From contig CAZWTY010000101.1 of NCBI GenBank assembly GCA_964637565.1, positions 1-13,265 on the forward strand: 13,265 nt of DNA. Direction: 5' to 3'. The notes beneath the pieces are model-generated. The model ran no database searches and was not told the origin of the DNA. It was given only the letters and a program-made list of their open reading frames with translations. The stretch is from DYJE01 sp964637565. Its GTDB lineage: Bacteria > Desulfobacterota > Desulfobacteria > Desulfobacterales > Desulfolunaceae. The position numbers and the translations under genes are program-made. Of the stretch, positions 1 through 6,996 are shown one piece after another. Numbering within the stretch: the first letter of the stretch is position 1; each line of letters starts with the position of its first letter.

Positions 1-87
1 CTTCATACCTTAACCGGGACCTTTTCCGCAACACAATTATCGTAGACAGCCGGCCATGCGGTTTACGACTTTTCAGCCCTGCCGGAC

Positions 88-117
88 TTGACATTTGAAA
101 ATCTTGTACAAAATTAT
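88..117 (+). promoter_or_regulatory. sigma-70-like promoter of htpG
   Basis: A perfect TTGACA -35 (88-93) is followed after 18 bp by AATTAT (112-117), which matches TATAAT at four positions including the key second A and last T. Transcription would start near 125 and leave a leader of about 135 nt before the htpG start at 260. No sigma-32 element with correct spacing and no CIRCE dyad is visible, so heat control is not evident from this sequence. Bases 1-87 hold no recognisable gene or site. Confidence 0.5.
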
Positions 118-259
118 CCCTAAATTGTTGTGCCCGAATCGTGAAACGTCAAGTCACATGGGAAAATAAACCTGTCCATCGCCGTGGTTTTTCGAAAACA
201 TGGGCAGGATTCACCTCACTATTTTAATGATGAAAGAGAAAGCTAGCACAGGAGCAGAC

Positions 260-2182
260 ATGGAAAAGAAAGAGACCAGACAGTTTAAAACGGAAGTCCA
301 GCAACTGATGAACCTCATCGTGAACTCCCTCTACTCCCATTCGGAGATTTTCCTGAGGGAGCTGATCTCCAACTCTTCGGACGCCCTGGACAAACTCCGT
401 TTCAAAGCCCAGACCGACCCGGACATCCTGGGTGACGACAGCGACCTCCACATCCGCCTTGCCGTGGACAAGGACAAACGGACCCTGACCATCAGCGACA
501 ACGGCATCGGCATGACCTACGACGAGGTGAACGAGAACATCGGAACCATCGCCCAGAGCGGCACGGCCGCCTTCGTGGCCGCCATGGAAGAAGCCAAGAA
601 AAAAGAAGGGCTTTCCCCGGAACTCATCGGTCAGTTCGGCGTGGGATTCTACAGTGCCTTTATCGTGGCGGAGAGGGTGGAACTGGTCACCAAAGCTCCC
701 GGAGCCGTGAACGGCGTGCGCTGGGAATCCACCGGTGACGGGACCTACACCATCGAGGAAACCGCCAAGGACAAGCGCGGCACCACCATCACCCTTTTCC
801 TGAAAAAAGCCGATGAAGACGAGGACGACTACACCGATGAATGGACCCTCCGGAGGATCGTGAAACAGCACTCGGATTTCGTGAACTACCCCGTCATCAT
901 GAACGTGGAGAAAACCGAGTACCTGAAAGACGAGGAGATTATCAAGGACGCCGACGGCAAACCCATCGGGGACACCTTCCGGAAAACACGGGTGGACGAA
1001 ACCCTGAACTCCATGAAAGCCATCTGGGCGAGAGACAAGGACGAGGTCACCGACGCGGAGCACGAAGAGTTCTACAAACACCTGAGCCACGACTGGCATG
1101 CCCCCCTGGAACGCCTGCACCTTAAGTTCGAAGGAACCACCGAATACACGGCCCTCTTGTACATCCCCTCCAAGGCTCCCTTCGACATGTTCTACAAGGA
1201 CAGGAAAAACGGCATGCACCTGTACTGCAAAAAAGTGTTCATCATGGACGACTGCAAGGAGCTGATGCCCGAGTACCTGGGATTCATCCACGGCGTGGTG
1301 GACGCCCCGGACCTCAACCTCAACGTGAGCCGGGAGATCCTCCAGCAGAACCGCCTGGTCACCAACATCCGCAAAAACCTGGTGAAAAAGGTCTTCGACC
1401 TGTTCAGCGGCATGGACAAGGAAAAGTACGACGCCTTCTTCGAGGAGTTCGGCCAGGCCATCAAGTCCGGCATTCCCATGGACTACGAAAACAGCGAGAA
1501 ACTCTCCCACCTTGTCCGCTACAAGACCACCAAGAGCGAGGGCAAACTCGTGTCCCTCAAGGAATACGTGGAGCGGATGAAAGAAGGCCAGGAGTTCATC
1601 TACTACATCACCGGTGAAAACCTCACGGCCCTGATGAACAGCCCCCACCTGGAAGCCCTGAAGGAAAAGGACTACGAGGTGCTTCTGATGACCGATCCCG
1701 TGGACGAATGGGTGGTCCAGAACCTTCCCGAATACGACAAGAAAAAGCTGAAGAGCGCGGAAAAAGGCGACCTCGAACTGAACAAGGTCGACGACACGAA
1801 AAAGGAAGAGTACGGCAAACTCTTCGATTTCATCAAAGGAAAGCTGGAAGAAACCATCAAGGAAGTAAAACCCTCCACCCGCCTGAAAAACTCAGTGTCC
1901 TGCCTGGCGGCGGACGACCACGCCATGAGCGCCTACATGGAAAAAATCATGAAGGCCACGGGCCAGGAGATCCCCAAACAGAAACGTGTCCTTGAGCTGA
2001 ACCTCGATCACCCGGTGATCGCCAAAATGAAAACCCTGTTCGAGACAGACACGAAGAACAGCCGGCTTGACGACTACTGCGCCCTTCTCCTGGATCTGGC
2101 CATCGTGGCTGAAGGTGGAAAAATCGACGATCCCTCGCGCTTCTCCAGGCTCGTGGGAGACCTGATGGCCGGCGGCATCTGA
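260..2182 (+). CDS. htpG: Hsp90-family molecular chaperone HtpG
   Basis: Cytosolic ATP-dependent chaperone that remodels client proteins, usually with the DnaK system. The 640-aa product is near the family norm (E. coli HtpG is 624 aa). The N-terminal Bergerat (GHKL) ATP site is intact: E34 and N38 in ELISNSSDALDKLR, D80-N-G-I-G-M85, the lid GQFGVGFYS (124-132), and GTTITLFL further on. Middle and C-terminal dimerisation regions follow without interruption. The start at 260 is preferred over an in-frame ATG at 200: GGAG (251-254) lies 5 nt before it, and the encoded MEKKETRQFKTEVQQLM is the conserved family N-terminus. The gene is monocistronic, bounded by its own promoter and by the terminator at 2276-2316. 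Identification is essentially certain. Confidence 0.98.
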   Translation: MEKKETRQFKTEVQQLMNLIVNSLYSHSEIFLRELISNSSDALDKLRFKAQTDPDILGDDSDLHIRLAVDKDKRTLTISDNGIGMTYDEVNENIGTIAQSGTAAFVAAMEEAKKKEGLSPELIGQFGVGFYSAFIVAERVELVTKAPGAVNGVRWESTGDGTYTIEETAKDKRGTTITLFLKKADEDEDDYTDEWTLRRIVKQHSDFVNYPVIMNVEKTEYLKDEEIIKDADGKPIGDTFRKTRVDETLNSMKAIWARDKDEVTDAEHEEFYKHLSHDWHAPLERLHLKFEGTTEYTALLYIPSKAPFDMFYKDRKNGMHLYCKKVFIMDDCKELMPEYLGFIHGVVDAPDLNLNVSREILQQNRLVTNIRKNLVKKVFDLFSGMDKEKYDAFFEEFGQAIKSGIPMDYENSEKLSHLVRYKTTKSEGKLVSLKEYVERMKEGQEFIYYITGENLTALMNSPHLEALKEKDYEVLLMTDPVDEWVVQNLPEYDKKKLKSAEKGDLELNKVDDTKKEEYGKLFDFIKGKLEETIKEVKPSTRLKNSVSCLAADDHAMSAYMEKIMKATGQEIPKQKRVLELNLDHPVIAKMKTLFETDTKNSRLDDYCALLLDLAIVAEGGKIDDPSRFSRLVGDLMAGGI

Positions 2183-2199
2183 TTTTCACCCCTCTTTTT

Positions 2200-2224
2200 G
2201 GGGCGGCTTAAAGTTGGCCGCCCC
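2200..2224 (+). repeat. GC-rich hairpin just after htpG
   Basis: A perfect 8-bp stem, GGGGCGGC (2200-2207) with GCCGCCCC (2217-2224), encloses a 9-nt loop 17 nt past the htpG stop. A run of T precedes it and none follows, so it does not fit a classical intrinsic terminator. It may protect the htpG mRNA 3' end or act together with the terminator at 2276-2316. Confidence 0.5.
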
Positions 2225-2275
2225 GTAAGTGGGAGATTGACATCTTTCCTGTCTTGTAATACCGTCTTTTTGAAC

Positions 2276-2316
2276 AAAATCCGCGGTCTGCCGGTTTTTG
2301 GCAGGCTGCGGATTTT
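2276..2316. terminator. strong bidirectional-looking intrinsic terminator after htpG
   Basis: A 17-bp stem pairs 2276-2292 with 2300-2316 (15 Watson-Crick pairs and two G-T wobbles) around a 7-nt T-rich loop. The base of the stem is AAAA on the left and TTTT on the right, so either strand yields a hairpin ending in U. It ends htpG transcription and lies only about 40 bp before the next gene. A TTGACA at 2237-2242 sits upstream of it, but any -10 there is poorly spaced. Confidence 0.8.
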
Positions 2317-2354
2317 GCATGATGGAGATAACATTTATTGACCCGGACTGCCCC

Positions 2355-2822
2355 ATGAAGATGAACGTTATGACCCGATTTTCCCCTGTCGCCAGATGCA
2401 TCCTGTCCATGTTCGCCATCGTTTTCGTCCTTGCGGGCGCGGCCTTTGCGGAAAGGGTCTGTGTTTCCGCAGACTCGGCCAGTTCCCGCCGGGGACCGGG
2501 CGAAAAATACGACATCGTCTGGGACAAAATGGACAAGAACTACCCCCTGGAAGTTTTGCACAAGCGGGGAGACTGGTACTATGTGAAAGACTACGCCGGA
2601 GACACCAGCTGGATCAACCGCGCATTCGTCAAAACCTGGGACACGGTGATCACAAAAAAAGACAGGGTCAACGTCCGTTCCGGCCCCGGTTCCGAAAACC
2701 AGGCGGTGTTCATGGTGGACAGCGGGGTTCCCTTCCGGGTGATCCGGAGAAACGGGGAATGGCTGGAAGTCCAGCACGCGGACGGTGACACGGGCTGGAT
2801 CAACGAGCGGATGGTCTGGTAG
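2355..2822 (+). CDS. secreted protein with two bacterial SH3-like domains
   Basis: About 155 aa. The N-terminus has basic residues, a hydrophobic core (SMFAIVFVLAG) and an AFA^E cleavage site near residue 32, so export to the periplasm is expected. Two SH3b-type repeats follow, about residues 35-95 and 97-153. Each carries the S-x-R-x-G-P-G signature (SSRRGPGEKYD and NVRSGPGSENQ), a G-(D/E)-W turn and a closing G(D)T-x-W-I-N strand. Such domains commonly bind peptidoglycan peptides or serve as protein docking modules. No catalytic domain is attached. In-frame ATGs at 2319, 2322, 2355, 2361 and 2370 make the start uncertain; 2355 gives a normal signal peptide and lies beyond the terminator hairpin. 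It is followed by the PfkB kinase gene after a 34-nt gap, suggesting cotranscription. The specific function is unknown. Confidence 0.85.
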   Translation: MKMNVMTRFSPVARCILSMFAIVFVLAGAAFAERVCVSADSASSRRGPGEKYDIVWDKMDKNYPLEVLHKRGDWYYVKDYAGDTSWINRAFVKTWDTVITKKDRVNVRSGPGSENQAVFMVDSGVPFRVIRRNGEWLEVQHADGDTGWINERMVW

Positions 2823-2856
2823 ACGGTCATCCGGACAGGAATAAAGGAAAAAACGT

Positions 2857-3843
2857 ATGTCCTATTTCAAAAACCCCGGTCGGCGGGTGGTGGGGATCGG
2901 ATCGGCCCTCATCGACCTCCTGGCCCAGGTGAGCGACGATTTCCTCACAGACGTCAGTGAGGTGAAGGGCGGCATGACCCTGGTGGAAAGCGATTTCATC
3001 CATCATGTCACAGGCCGTCTTGACGGAAAACCGGCCATCGTTCCCGGCGGCGCCACCTGCAACACCATGATCGGCATCGGAAAACTCGGCGGAGACTCCG
3101 CCTTCGTGGGCCAGTGCGGCGACGACGACCTGGGCCGTCTGTTCGAAGAGGGCCTGATCCAAAGTGGTGTGAAACCAAGACTTTTCAAATCCAACACCCC
3201 CACGGGCCGGGTTCTTTCCCTGATCACCCCGGATGCCCAGCGGTCGATGTTCACCTACCTGGGGGCTTCGGCTGAAATGGACCCCGAATCCATCATGACC
3301 GAATTCTTCCACGAAGCGTCGGTGGTGATGATCGAAGGGTACCTGGTGTTCAACCAGACCCTGATGATGGCTTCCCTGGACGCGGCGAAAAAGGCCAACG
3401 CCTCCATCGCCCTGGACCTGGCCAGCTTCACCGTGGTGGAAAGCTCCAGGGATTTTATCATGGAAAACGTGGTGGACCATGTGGACATCCTCATCGCCAA
3501 CGAAGACGAGGCCCGGGCTTTTTCCGGCACGTCGGATGAGGACAAGGCCCTTTCCATCATGTCTTCCTTTGCCGATACCGCTGTTTTGAAACTCGGCAAA
3601 CGGGGAAGCCTGATCGCCCGGGAGGGCTCTGTGGTGAAAGTCGAACCCCTCACAGGCAGGGATGCCGTGGACACCACAGGCGCCGGAGACCTCTGGGCCG
3701 CCGGTTTCCTTTACGGCCTCACCCACGGTTACAGTCTTCAGGATGCGGGGTACATCGGATCGGCCTGCGGTTACGAAGTCTGTCAGGTCACCGGGGCCAG
3801 CATCCCCGACGAGGGTTGGGAGCGGATCAAAAAACTGTTGTAA
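2857..3843 (+). CDS. PfkB-family carbohydrate/nucleoside kinase (adenosine-kinase-like)
   Basis: Cytosolic ATP-dependent kinase of the ribokinase/PfkB fold, 328 aa, full length. Substrate-side motifs are the N-terminal V-x-G-I-G-x-x-x-x-D (D20) and PGGATCNT (63-70), which resembles the GG-A-x-N-T motif of adenosine-kinase-type members. The C-terminal PfkB signature DTTGAGDLWAAGF holds the anion-hole GAG and the catalytic base D278. Several bacterial proteins of this subgroup are annotated as adenosine kinase or as sugar kinases, and the sequence alone does not settle the substrate. Start: AAAGGA (2843-2848) lies 8 nt before the ATG. The gene sits between the SH3 protein (34-nt gap) and the TPR protein (59-nt gap), probably in one transcript, with no obvious metabolic link. 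Confidence 0.9.
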   Translation: MSYFKNPGRRVVGIGSALIDLLAQVSDDFLTDVSEVKGGMTLVESDFIHHVTGRLDGKPAIVPGGATCNTMIGIGKLGGDSAFVGQCGDDDLGRLFEEGLIQSGVKPRLFKSNTPTGRVLSLITPDAQRSMFTYLGASAEMDPESIMTEFFHEASVVMIEGYLVFNQTLMMASLDAAKKANASIALDLASFTVVESSRDFIMENVVDHVDILIANEDEARAFSGTSDEDKALSIMSSFADTAVLKLGKRGSLIAREGSVVKVEPLTGRDAVDTTGAGDLWAAGFLYGLTHGYSLQDAGYIGSACGYEVCQVTGASIPDEGWERIKKLL

Positions 3844-3902
3844 TACGAACGAGCGAGCAAGGTTATCGTTTCATGTCAATTGTGTGACAACGTGGAGGAG
3901 AA

Positions 3903-4589
3903 ATGGCAAAAATATCCCTGGCGAGAAAAAAGGAACTGAACCAGCCGGATGAATTTATCACCGTGTCCAATCAGGCCCTGGAATACATCAAAACCAACCG
4001 GAAGAGGATCATCAACTACACCTGCATCGTCCTGGCCCTGGTTCTCGGGTACAGCCTCTACCTTTTTTATGTGAAGACCAAAGAAGACAAAGCCTTCCTC
4101 CATTTCACCCAGGACGTCGAGTGGTACGAAAAAGCCACCCAGGCAAGCCCGGATGCCGTGTCCCTTGAAGAGATCCGGAAGAAAAGCGACGCATTTTTCG
4201 ACTCCTTTTCCGGAACGGCCGCCTCCATGCTGGCCCGGGCCCATTACGCCGGCCTCTTTTTCAGCAAAGGGGATTACGCCGAAGCCGCGAAACGCTACAC
4301 CGAGCTTCTGGGCAGCGCCCGCAAGGACGAAAGCATGATCAACCTGACCCTCTGCGCCCTGGCCCAGTCCCAGGAGGCGTTGAACAAGCAGGACGAAGCC
4401 ATCCGGAACTACGAGACCATCATCCAGAGCGCCTGTCCCGTTAAAAAAGACGAGGCCCTGTTCCATCTGGGCCTGATCTACGAAAACAAGGGCGATTCGG
4501 AGAAAAGCAAACGGTCCTTTACACGGATCGTCAACGACTTCCCTGATTCGATCTACAAGGACATCGCCCAGAGCAAAATTTCAGGGTGA
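3903..4589 (+). CDS. single-pass membrane TPR protein, YfgM-like
   Basis: 228 aa. A cytoplasmic N-terminus of about 36 residues rich in Lys and Arg is followed by one transmembrane helix (about 37-57, IVLALVLGYSLYLFY) and a long soluble domain expected in the periplasm. The soluble part has helical TPR-like repeats at about 107-136, 142-174 and 182-216 (for example GDYAEAAKRYTELL and KGDSEKSKRSFTRIVNDFP). This architecture matches the YfgM/TPR_21 family, in which E. coli YfgM assists periplasmic folding next to SecYEG and PpiD. A role as a periplasmic chaperone partner is therefore a family-based inference. A very strong ribosome site, GGAGGAG (3894-3900), lies just before the ATG. It is the last gene of the run that starts at 2355. 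Confidence 0.8.
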   Translation: MAKISLARKKELNQPDEFITVSNQALEYIKTNRKRIINYTCIVLALVLGYSLYLFYVKTKEDKAFLHFTQDVEWYEKATQASPDAVSLEEIRKKSDAFFDSFSGTAASMLARAHYAGLFFSKGDYAEAAKRYTELLGSARKDESMINLTLCALAQSQEALNKQDEAIRNYETIIQSACPVKKDEALFHLGLIYENKGDSEKSKRSFTRIVNDFPDSIYKDIAQSKISG

Positions 4590-4599
4590 CAAAAAGACG

Positions 4600-4630
4600 C
4601 ATGCCATCATGGATGACCCATGATGGCATG
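4600..4630. terminator. perfect 13-bp hairpin after the TPR gene
   Basis: CATGCCATCATGG (4600-4612) pairs exactly with 4618-4630 around a 5-nt loop, 10 nt past the stop of the TPR gene. No T-run follows on the plus strand; AAAAA at 4590-4595 gives a T-run on the minus strand. It is the likely 3' boundary of the 2355-4589 transcript, or a repeat element related to the dyads that follow. Confidence 0.5.
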
Positions 4631-4642
4631 GTAAAAGAGATA

Positions 4643-4675
4643 GGGACAGACCTGGGGAAGGGGGGTGTCTGACCC
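4643..4675. repeat. REP/RAYT-like imperfect inverted repeat
   Basis: GGGACAGAC (4643-4651) and GTCTGACCC (4667-4675) form a 9-bp inverted repeat with one mismatch around a G-rich centre. From memory, motifs of the GGGACAGAC...GTCTGNCCC kind recur near IS200-like (Y1, REP-associated) transposases in many genomes. No transposase gene is present here, so at most this is a solo element. Confidence 0.35.
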
Positions 4676-4865
4676 TGGTGAGAAGATGAGCAAGATTTGT
4701 TTCCAAATGGTGCGCGTCCTATGGGATAGCAAGCATCATGCCGCCCCGGAACATAACGGGCTTCCATCAACTATTTTTTTAAACCAATAAAAACGGATTG
4801 TTACAAATCAACCCCCTCTCCGGCCCCTTTGCCCTTCCACCGAACCACCCCTTCTTCAGGTGCTG

Positions 4866-4887
4866 ATGGTTCAAATATTTGAACCAT
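4866..4887. promoter_or_regulatory. perfect 22-bp palindrome, possible operator
   Basis: ATGGTTCAAAT (4866-4876) is followed immediately by its exact reverse complement (4877-4887). With no loop it is better read as a protein-binding dyad than an RNA hairpin. A related, slightly imperfect TTGAA...TTCAA dyad lies at 4950-4967. The target gene is not obvious: the nearest plus-strand gene starts at 5330. Confidence 0.4.
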
Positions 4888-4978
4888 ATCACGCCAATCC
4901 CCGCAATCTCGAAAATTTTAGTGAATGAAAAACGGCAAAGTTTATATTTTTGAACCCGCGGTTTCAAATCGTGTACCT

Positions 4979-4994
4979 CCGGCATCTATGCCGG
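4979..4994. repeat. short dyad CCGGCAT-CT-ATGCCGG
   Basis: Seven base pairs of perfect symmetry around a 2-nt centre, 27 bp before the left end of the MITE-like element. No function can be assigned. Confidence 0.35.
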
Positions 4995-5020
4995 CCTGAA
5001 AAAAGGGCACGACGGAAATT

Positions 5021-5237
5021 TATAGTGGTTGTCAGAATAAAATTCCGATTGCCGCATTTTTATGAACATCGAATGGTGAATGGGTTCACGGCTCACCCTT
5101 TCCGCATGGAAAGAAAACAGTGTTCAAATTCACTATTTAAAAAAGGAGTTATCCTTCATTCGATGTTGGATGTTGGGCGTTGGATGTTCGACGTTCGTCA
5201 GTTTTTCATTCGGAACGGATTTATGACAACCACTCTA
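5021..5237. mobile_element. candidate MITE with TA-flanked terminal inverted repeats
   Basis: The left end TAGTGGTTGTCA (5023-5034) and the right end TGACAACCACTC (5224-5235) are inverted repeats matching at 11 of 12 positions. Similarity continues inward more loosely (shared TAAA and TTCCGA blocks). TA lies directly outside each end (5021-5022 and 5236-5237), as expected for target duplication by Tc1/mariner-IS630-type transposases. A perfect internal 11-bp inverted repeat (5065-5075 with 5157-5167) and tandem GTTGGATGTT-type units (5162-5190) lie inside. The element is about 213 bp and has no transposase ORF, so it would need a helper elsewhere. Confidence 0.5.
5158..5174 (+). repeat. dispersed intergenic repeat, copy 1
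   Basis: ATTCGATGTTGGATGTT occurs here, inside the MITE-like element, and again as its exact 17-bp reverse complement at 9405-9421. Degenerate GATGTTGG/GATGTTCG units continue to about 5195. It reads as part of a dispersed repeat family. Confidence 0.55.
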
Positions 5238-5329
5238 AAACGGGCCGAGCTCCTGTCACACATTTTACACCTCTGGACACAGTTGCGTTACATCGGCATG
5301 CTAAACCTTGAACCATCAGGAGAAAAGAG

Positions 5330-6715
5330 ATGTTCAGCAGACTCTACATGAAAATGGCTTTCGTTGTTTCCGGTCTCATCGCCACCACGCTGCTGGCGGT
5401 GATGCTCCTTTTCTATTTCACGCTGGGAAAACCCCTGGCCCGGGACATCCACGCCATGCTGAAAAACCATACCCGCTACCTCGGCACCCTTGTCAGGGAT
5501 TCGGTCGACACCGGAGCCATGCAGCAGGCGGTTCACGGATTCGTCCACAGCTACGGTTTTCATGTGACGGTGTTTGATGAAAAAGGTGGGTCCATTGTTT
5601 CGGAAACAGCCCCCGGTCACCCGACTGTGGCGATCACCCCGCCGATGTTTCGACAGATGAACGAACAGGGGATCTTCATCCAGCGGGGGCATTTCGGCCG
5701 GCCCCTGATCTACATGTTTCCCGTAAAGCTTAAGGACGGCACACCACGGGTCGTGGTCCTGGCCCGGAAATTTTCGGAAAACCGGCTTTTCATGGCTTTT
5801 CCGGCAGGTCTCGCCGTCCTGGGTTTTTTCCTTCTGGCTGCGGTCTATCCCCTGTCACGCCATATCACAGGCCCCCTGACCGTCCTTTCCCAGTCCCTTG
5901 AGCGCATCGCCCGGGGGGAATTCCACGAAACACCGGAAAACGAGGGGAGGAACGATGAAATCGGCGGGGCCATCCGGCTTTTCAACCACATGAGCCGTTC
6001 GGTGGAACAGATGATCCAGTCTAAAAAACAGCTTCTGGCGGACATCTCCCACGAGCTCTGTTCCCCCCTGGCCCGGATCCGTGTGGGAACCGAACTGATC
6101 AAGGATTCGGAACCGGACGAAAAAACCCTGCGCTGCGTCCGGCGCATCGAAAACGACATCGAATGCATGGACCATCTGGTCATGAACCTTTCCACCTATT
6201 CAAAAATGAACCTGCCGGGTTTTTCCCTTTCCCTCAGACCTTTTTCTCCGGAAGACCTGATCCGCCATGTGGAATTCCAGTACAGATTTTCGGCGGAGAA
6301 AAAACAGATCCATCTGGAGTGCCGGGTTCAAGGCATCCTTCCCATAACAAACGGGGATTTCGAGCAACTGAAACGGGTGTTCTCCAATCTTCTGGACAAC
6401 GCCTTGAGGCACACGGAAAGGGGGGGGCGGGTGATCCTGGGCGCCCTGGCTGAAACCGGGTGCCTGGTGTTCTATGTGGAAGACAACGGCCAGGGTGTGC
6501 CCGAAGTTTTCAGGGAAAAGGTCTTCGAACCGCTTTTCAGGATCGACGTTTCAAGAAACCAGGATTCCGGAGGATCGGGACTGGGGCTGGCGATTTCGAA
6601 ACGGATCGTCGAACTCCACGGTGGAACCATAGAATGCGCCGGTGAGGCGGGAGCAACGCGGTTCACCGTCCACCTGCCCCTTGCCGGGGGCCAGATGCCG
6701 GTGGCAAGCGAATGA
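5330..6715 (+). CDS. CpxA-like membrane sensor histidine kinase, orphan
   Basis: 461-aa inner-membrane sensor that would autophosphorylate on His and pass phosphate to a response regulator. Order: TM1 (9-32), a periplasmic sensor of about 120 residues, TM2 (155-174), a HAMP linker (175-228), HisKA with H241 in ISHELCSPLARIR, then the HATPase with the N-box N353-L-L-D-N357, the G1 box D385-NGQG389 and the G2 box SGGSGLGLAI (413-422). All catalytic motifs are intact, so it should be active. The usual Arg after HEL is Cys244. The start is supported by AGGAG (5318-5322), 7 nt before the ATG. No response regulator lies beside it; the only close neighbour is a 72-aa membrane protein 25 nt downstream, probably cotranscribed. 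The overall layout and H-box resemble CpxA-type kinases of Gram-negatives, so an envelope-stress input is plausible but unproven. Confidence 0.93.
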   Translation: MFSRLYMKMAFVVSGLIATTLLAVMLLFYFTLGKPLARDIHAMLKNHTRYLGTLVRDSVDTGAMQQAVHGFVHSYGFHVTVFDEKGGSIVSETAPGHPTVAITPPMFRQMNEQGIFIQRGHFGRPLIYMFPVKLKDGTPRVVVLARKFSENRLFMAFPAGLAVLGFFLLAAVYPLSRHITGPLTVLSQSLERIARGEFHETPENEGRNDEIGGAIRLFNHMSRSVEQMIQSKKQLLADISHELCSPLARIRVGTELIKDSEPDEKTLRCVRRIENDIECMDHLVMNLSTYSKMNLPGFSLSLRPFSPEDLIRHVEFQYRFSAEKKQIHLECRVQGILPITNGDFEQLKRVFSNLLDNALRHTERGGRVILGALAETGCLVFYVEDNGQGVPEVFREKVFEPLFRIDVSRNQDSGGSGLGLAISKRIVELHGGTIECAGEAGATRFTVHLPLAGGQMPVASE

Positions 6716-6740
6716 CATTTCAAAAAGAAAGGAAGACATC

Positions 6741-6959
6741 ATGGAAAACCGTCCCATGAAAAAGCGACTGCTCCAGGGCCTGACCCTGATTTTCGGCCTG
6801 ATGGCCCTGGCCACGGCCATTCCCTTCGAAGGAGCCCGGGAAGCCTCCATCCTGGGCTACAAGTCCCTGTGCCCCTTCATGCCCATCAGCACGGTCATCG
6901 CCCTGTACCTGTCCATCACCATCCACCGCTATCTCCGGAGTACAAAACGGCAGAGCTGA
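6741..6959 (+). CDS. small two-helix membrane protein
   Basis: 72 aa with a basic N-terminus (MENRPMKKR) and two hydrophobic segments, about 11-28 (LQGLTLIFGLMALATAIP) and 48-65 (PISTVIALYLSITIHRYL), joined by a loop that includes an FEGAREAS stretch and one Cys. A basic C-terminus (RSTKRQS) suggests both ends are cytoplasmic. AAAGGAAG (6728-6735) gives a good ribosome site for the ATG at 6741; longer in-frame extensions overlap the kinase gene and look spurious. The 25-nt spacing implies cotranscription with the histidine kinase, so it could be a small accessory or sensor partner. I do not recognise a named family. Confidence 0.65.
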   Translation: MENRPMKKRLLQGLTLIFGLMALATAIPFEGAREASILGYKSLCPFMPISTVIALYLSITIHRYLRSTKRQS

Positions 6960-6996
6960 CATCCGAAAAGACGGTCCGGAACCTCTGCGCGAGGCC

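Larger units (their letters stand above)
4590..5329. other. 740-bp non-coding region rich in inverted repeats
   Basis: No ORF here has a convincing start, codon pattern or family resemblance. In order it holds a 13-bp hairpin (4600-4630), an imperfect inverted repeat (4643-4675), a 22-bp palindrome (4866-4887), a degenerate TTGAA/TTCAA dyad around CCGCGG (4950-4967), a short dyad (4979-4994) and a MITE-like element (5021-5237). The last 90 bp before the histidine kinase contain no strong sigma-70 promoter. The stretch 4770-4960 is AT-richer than the flanking genes. Confidence 0.7.

Noticed and set aside
87..122. Sigma-32 heat-shock promoter or CIRCE element before htpG
   Set aside because: CTTGACA is present, but no CCCCAT-like -10 at 13-17 bp, and no CIRCE-type inverted repeat could be found; the sigma-70 reading fits better.
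224..1648. Long minus-strand ORF opposite htpG
   Set aside because: It is the complement of a highly conserved chaperone gene; its translation is low-complexity (V, F, H, G rich) and matches no family.
2827..3726. Minus-strand 299-codon ORF opposite the PfkB gene
   Set aside because: Same shadow pattern as above; the plus strand has full PfkB signatures and a good ribosome site.
3880..3890. TTGT-GTG-ACAA dyad between the PfkB and TPR genes
   Set aside because: Only 11 bp, inside an operon-like gap and with a different spacer from the 12480-12499 operator; too likely by chance to call a site.
5273..5286. TGGACA...TTGC resembling sigma-54 before the histidine kinase
   Set aside because: The GG and GC pairs are two bases too close for an RpoN promoter.
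4950..5351. Plus-strand 133-codon ORF in the non-coding region
   Set aside because: It spans the MITE-like element and the dispersed repeat (its LDVGRWMFDVR stretch is just translated repeat), has no ribosome site and overlaps the kinase start.
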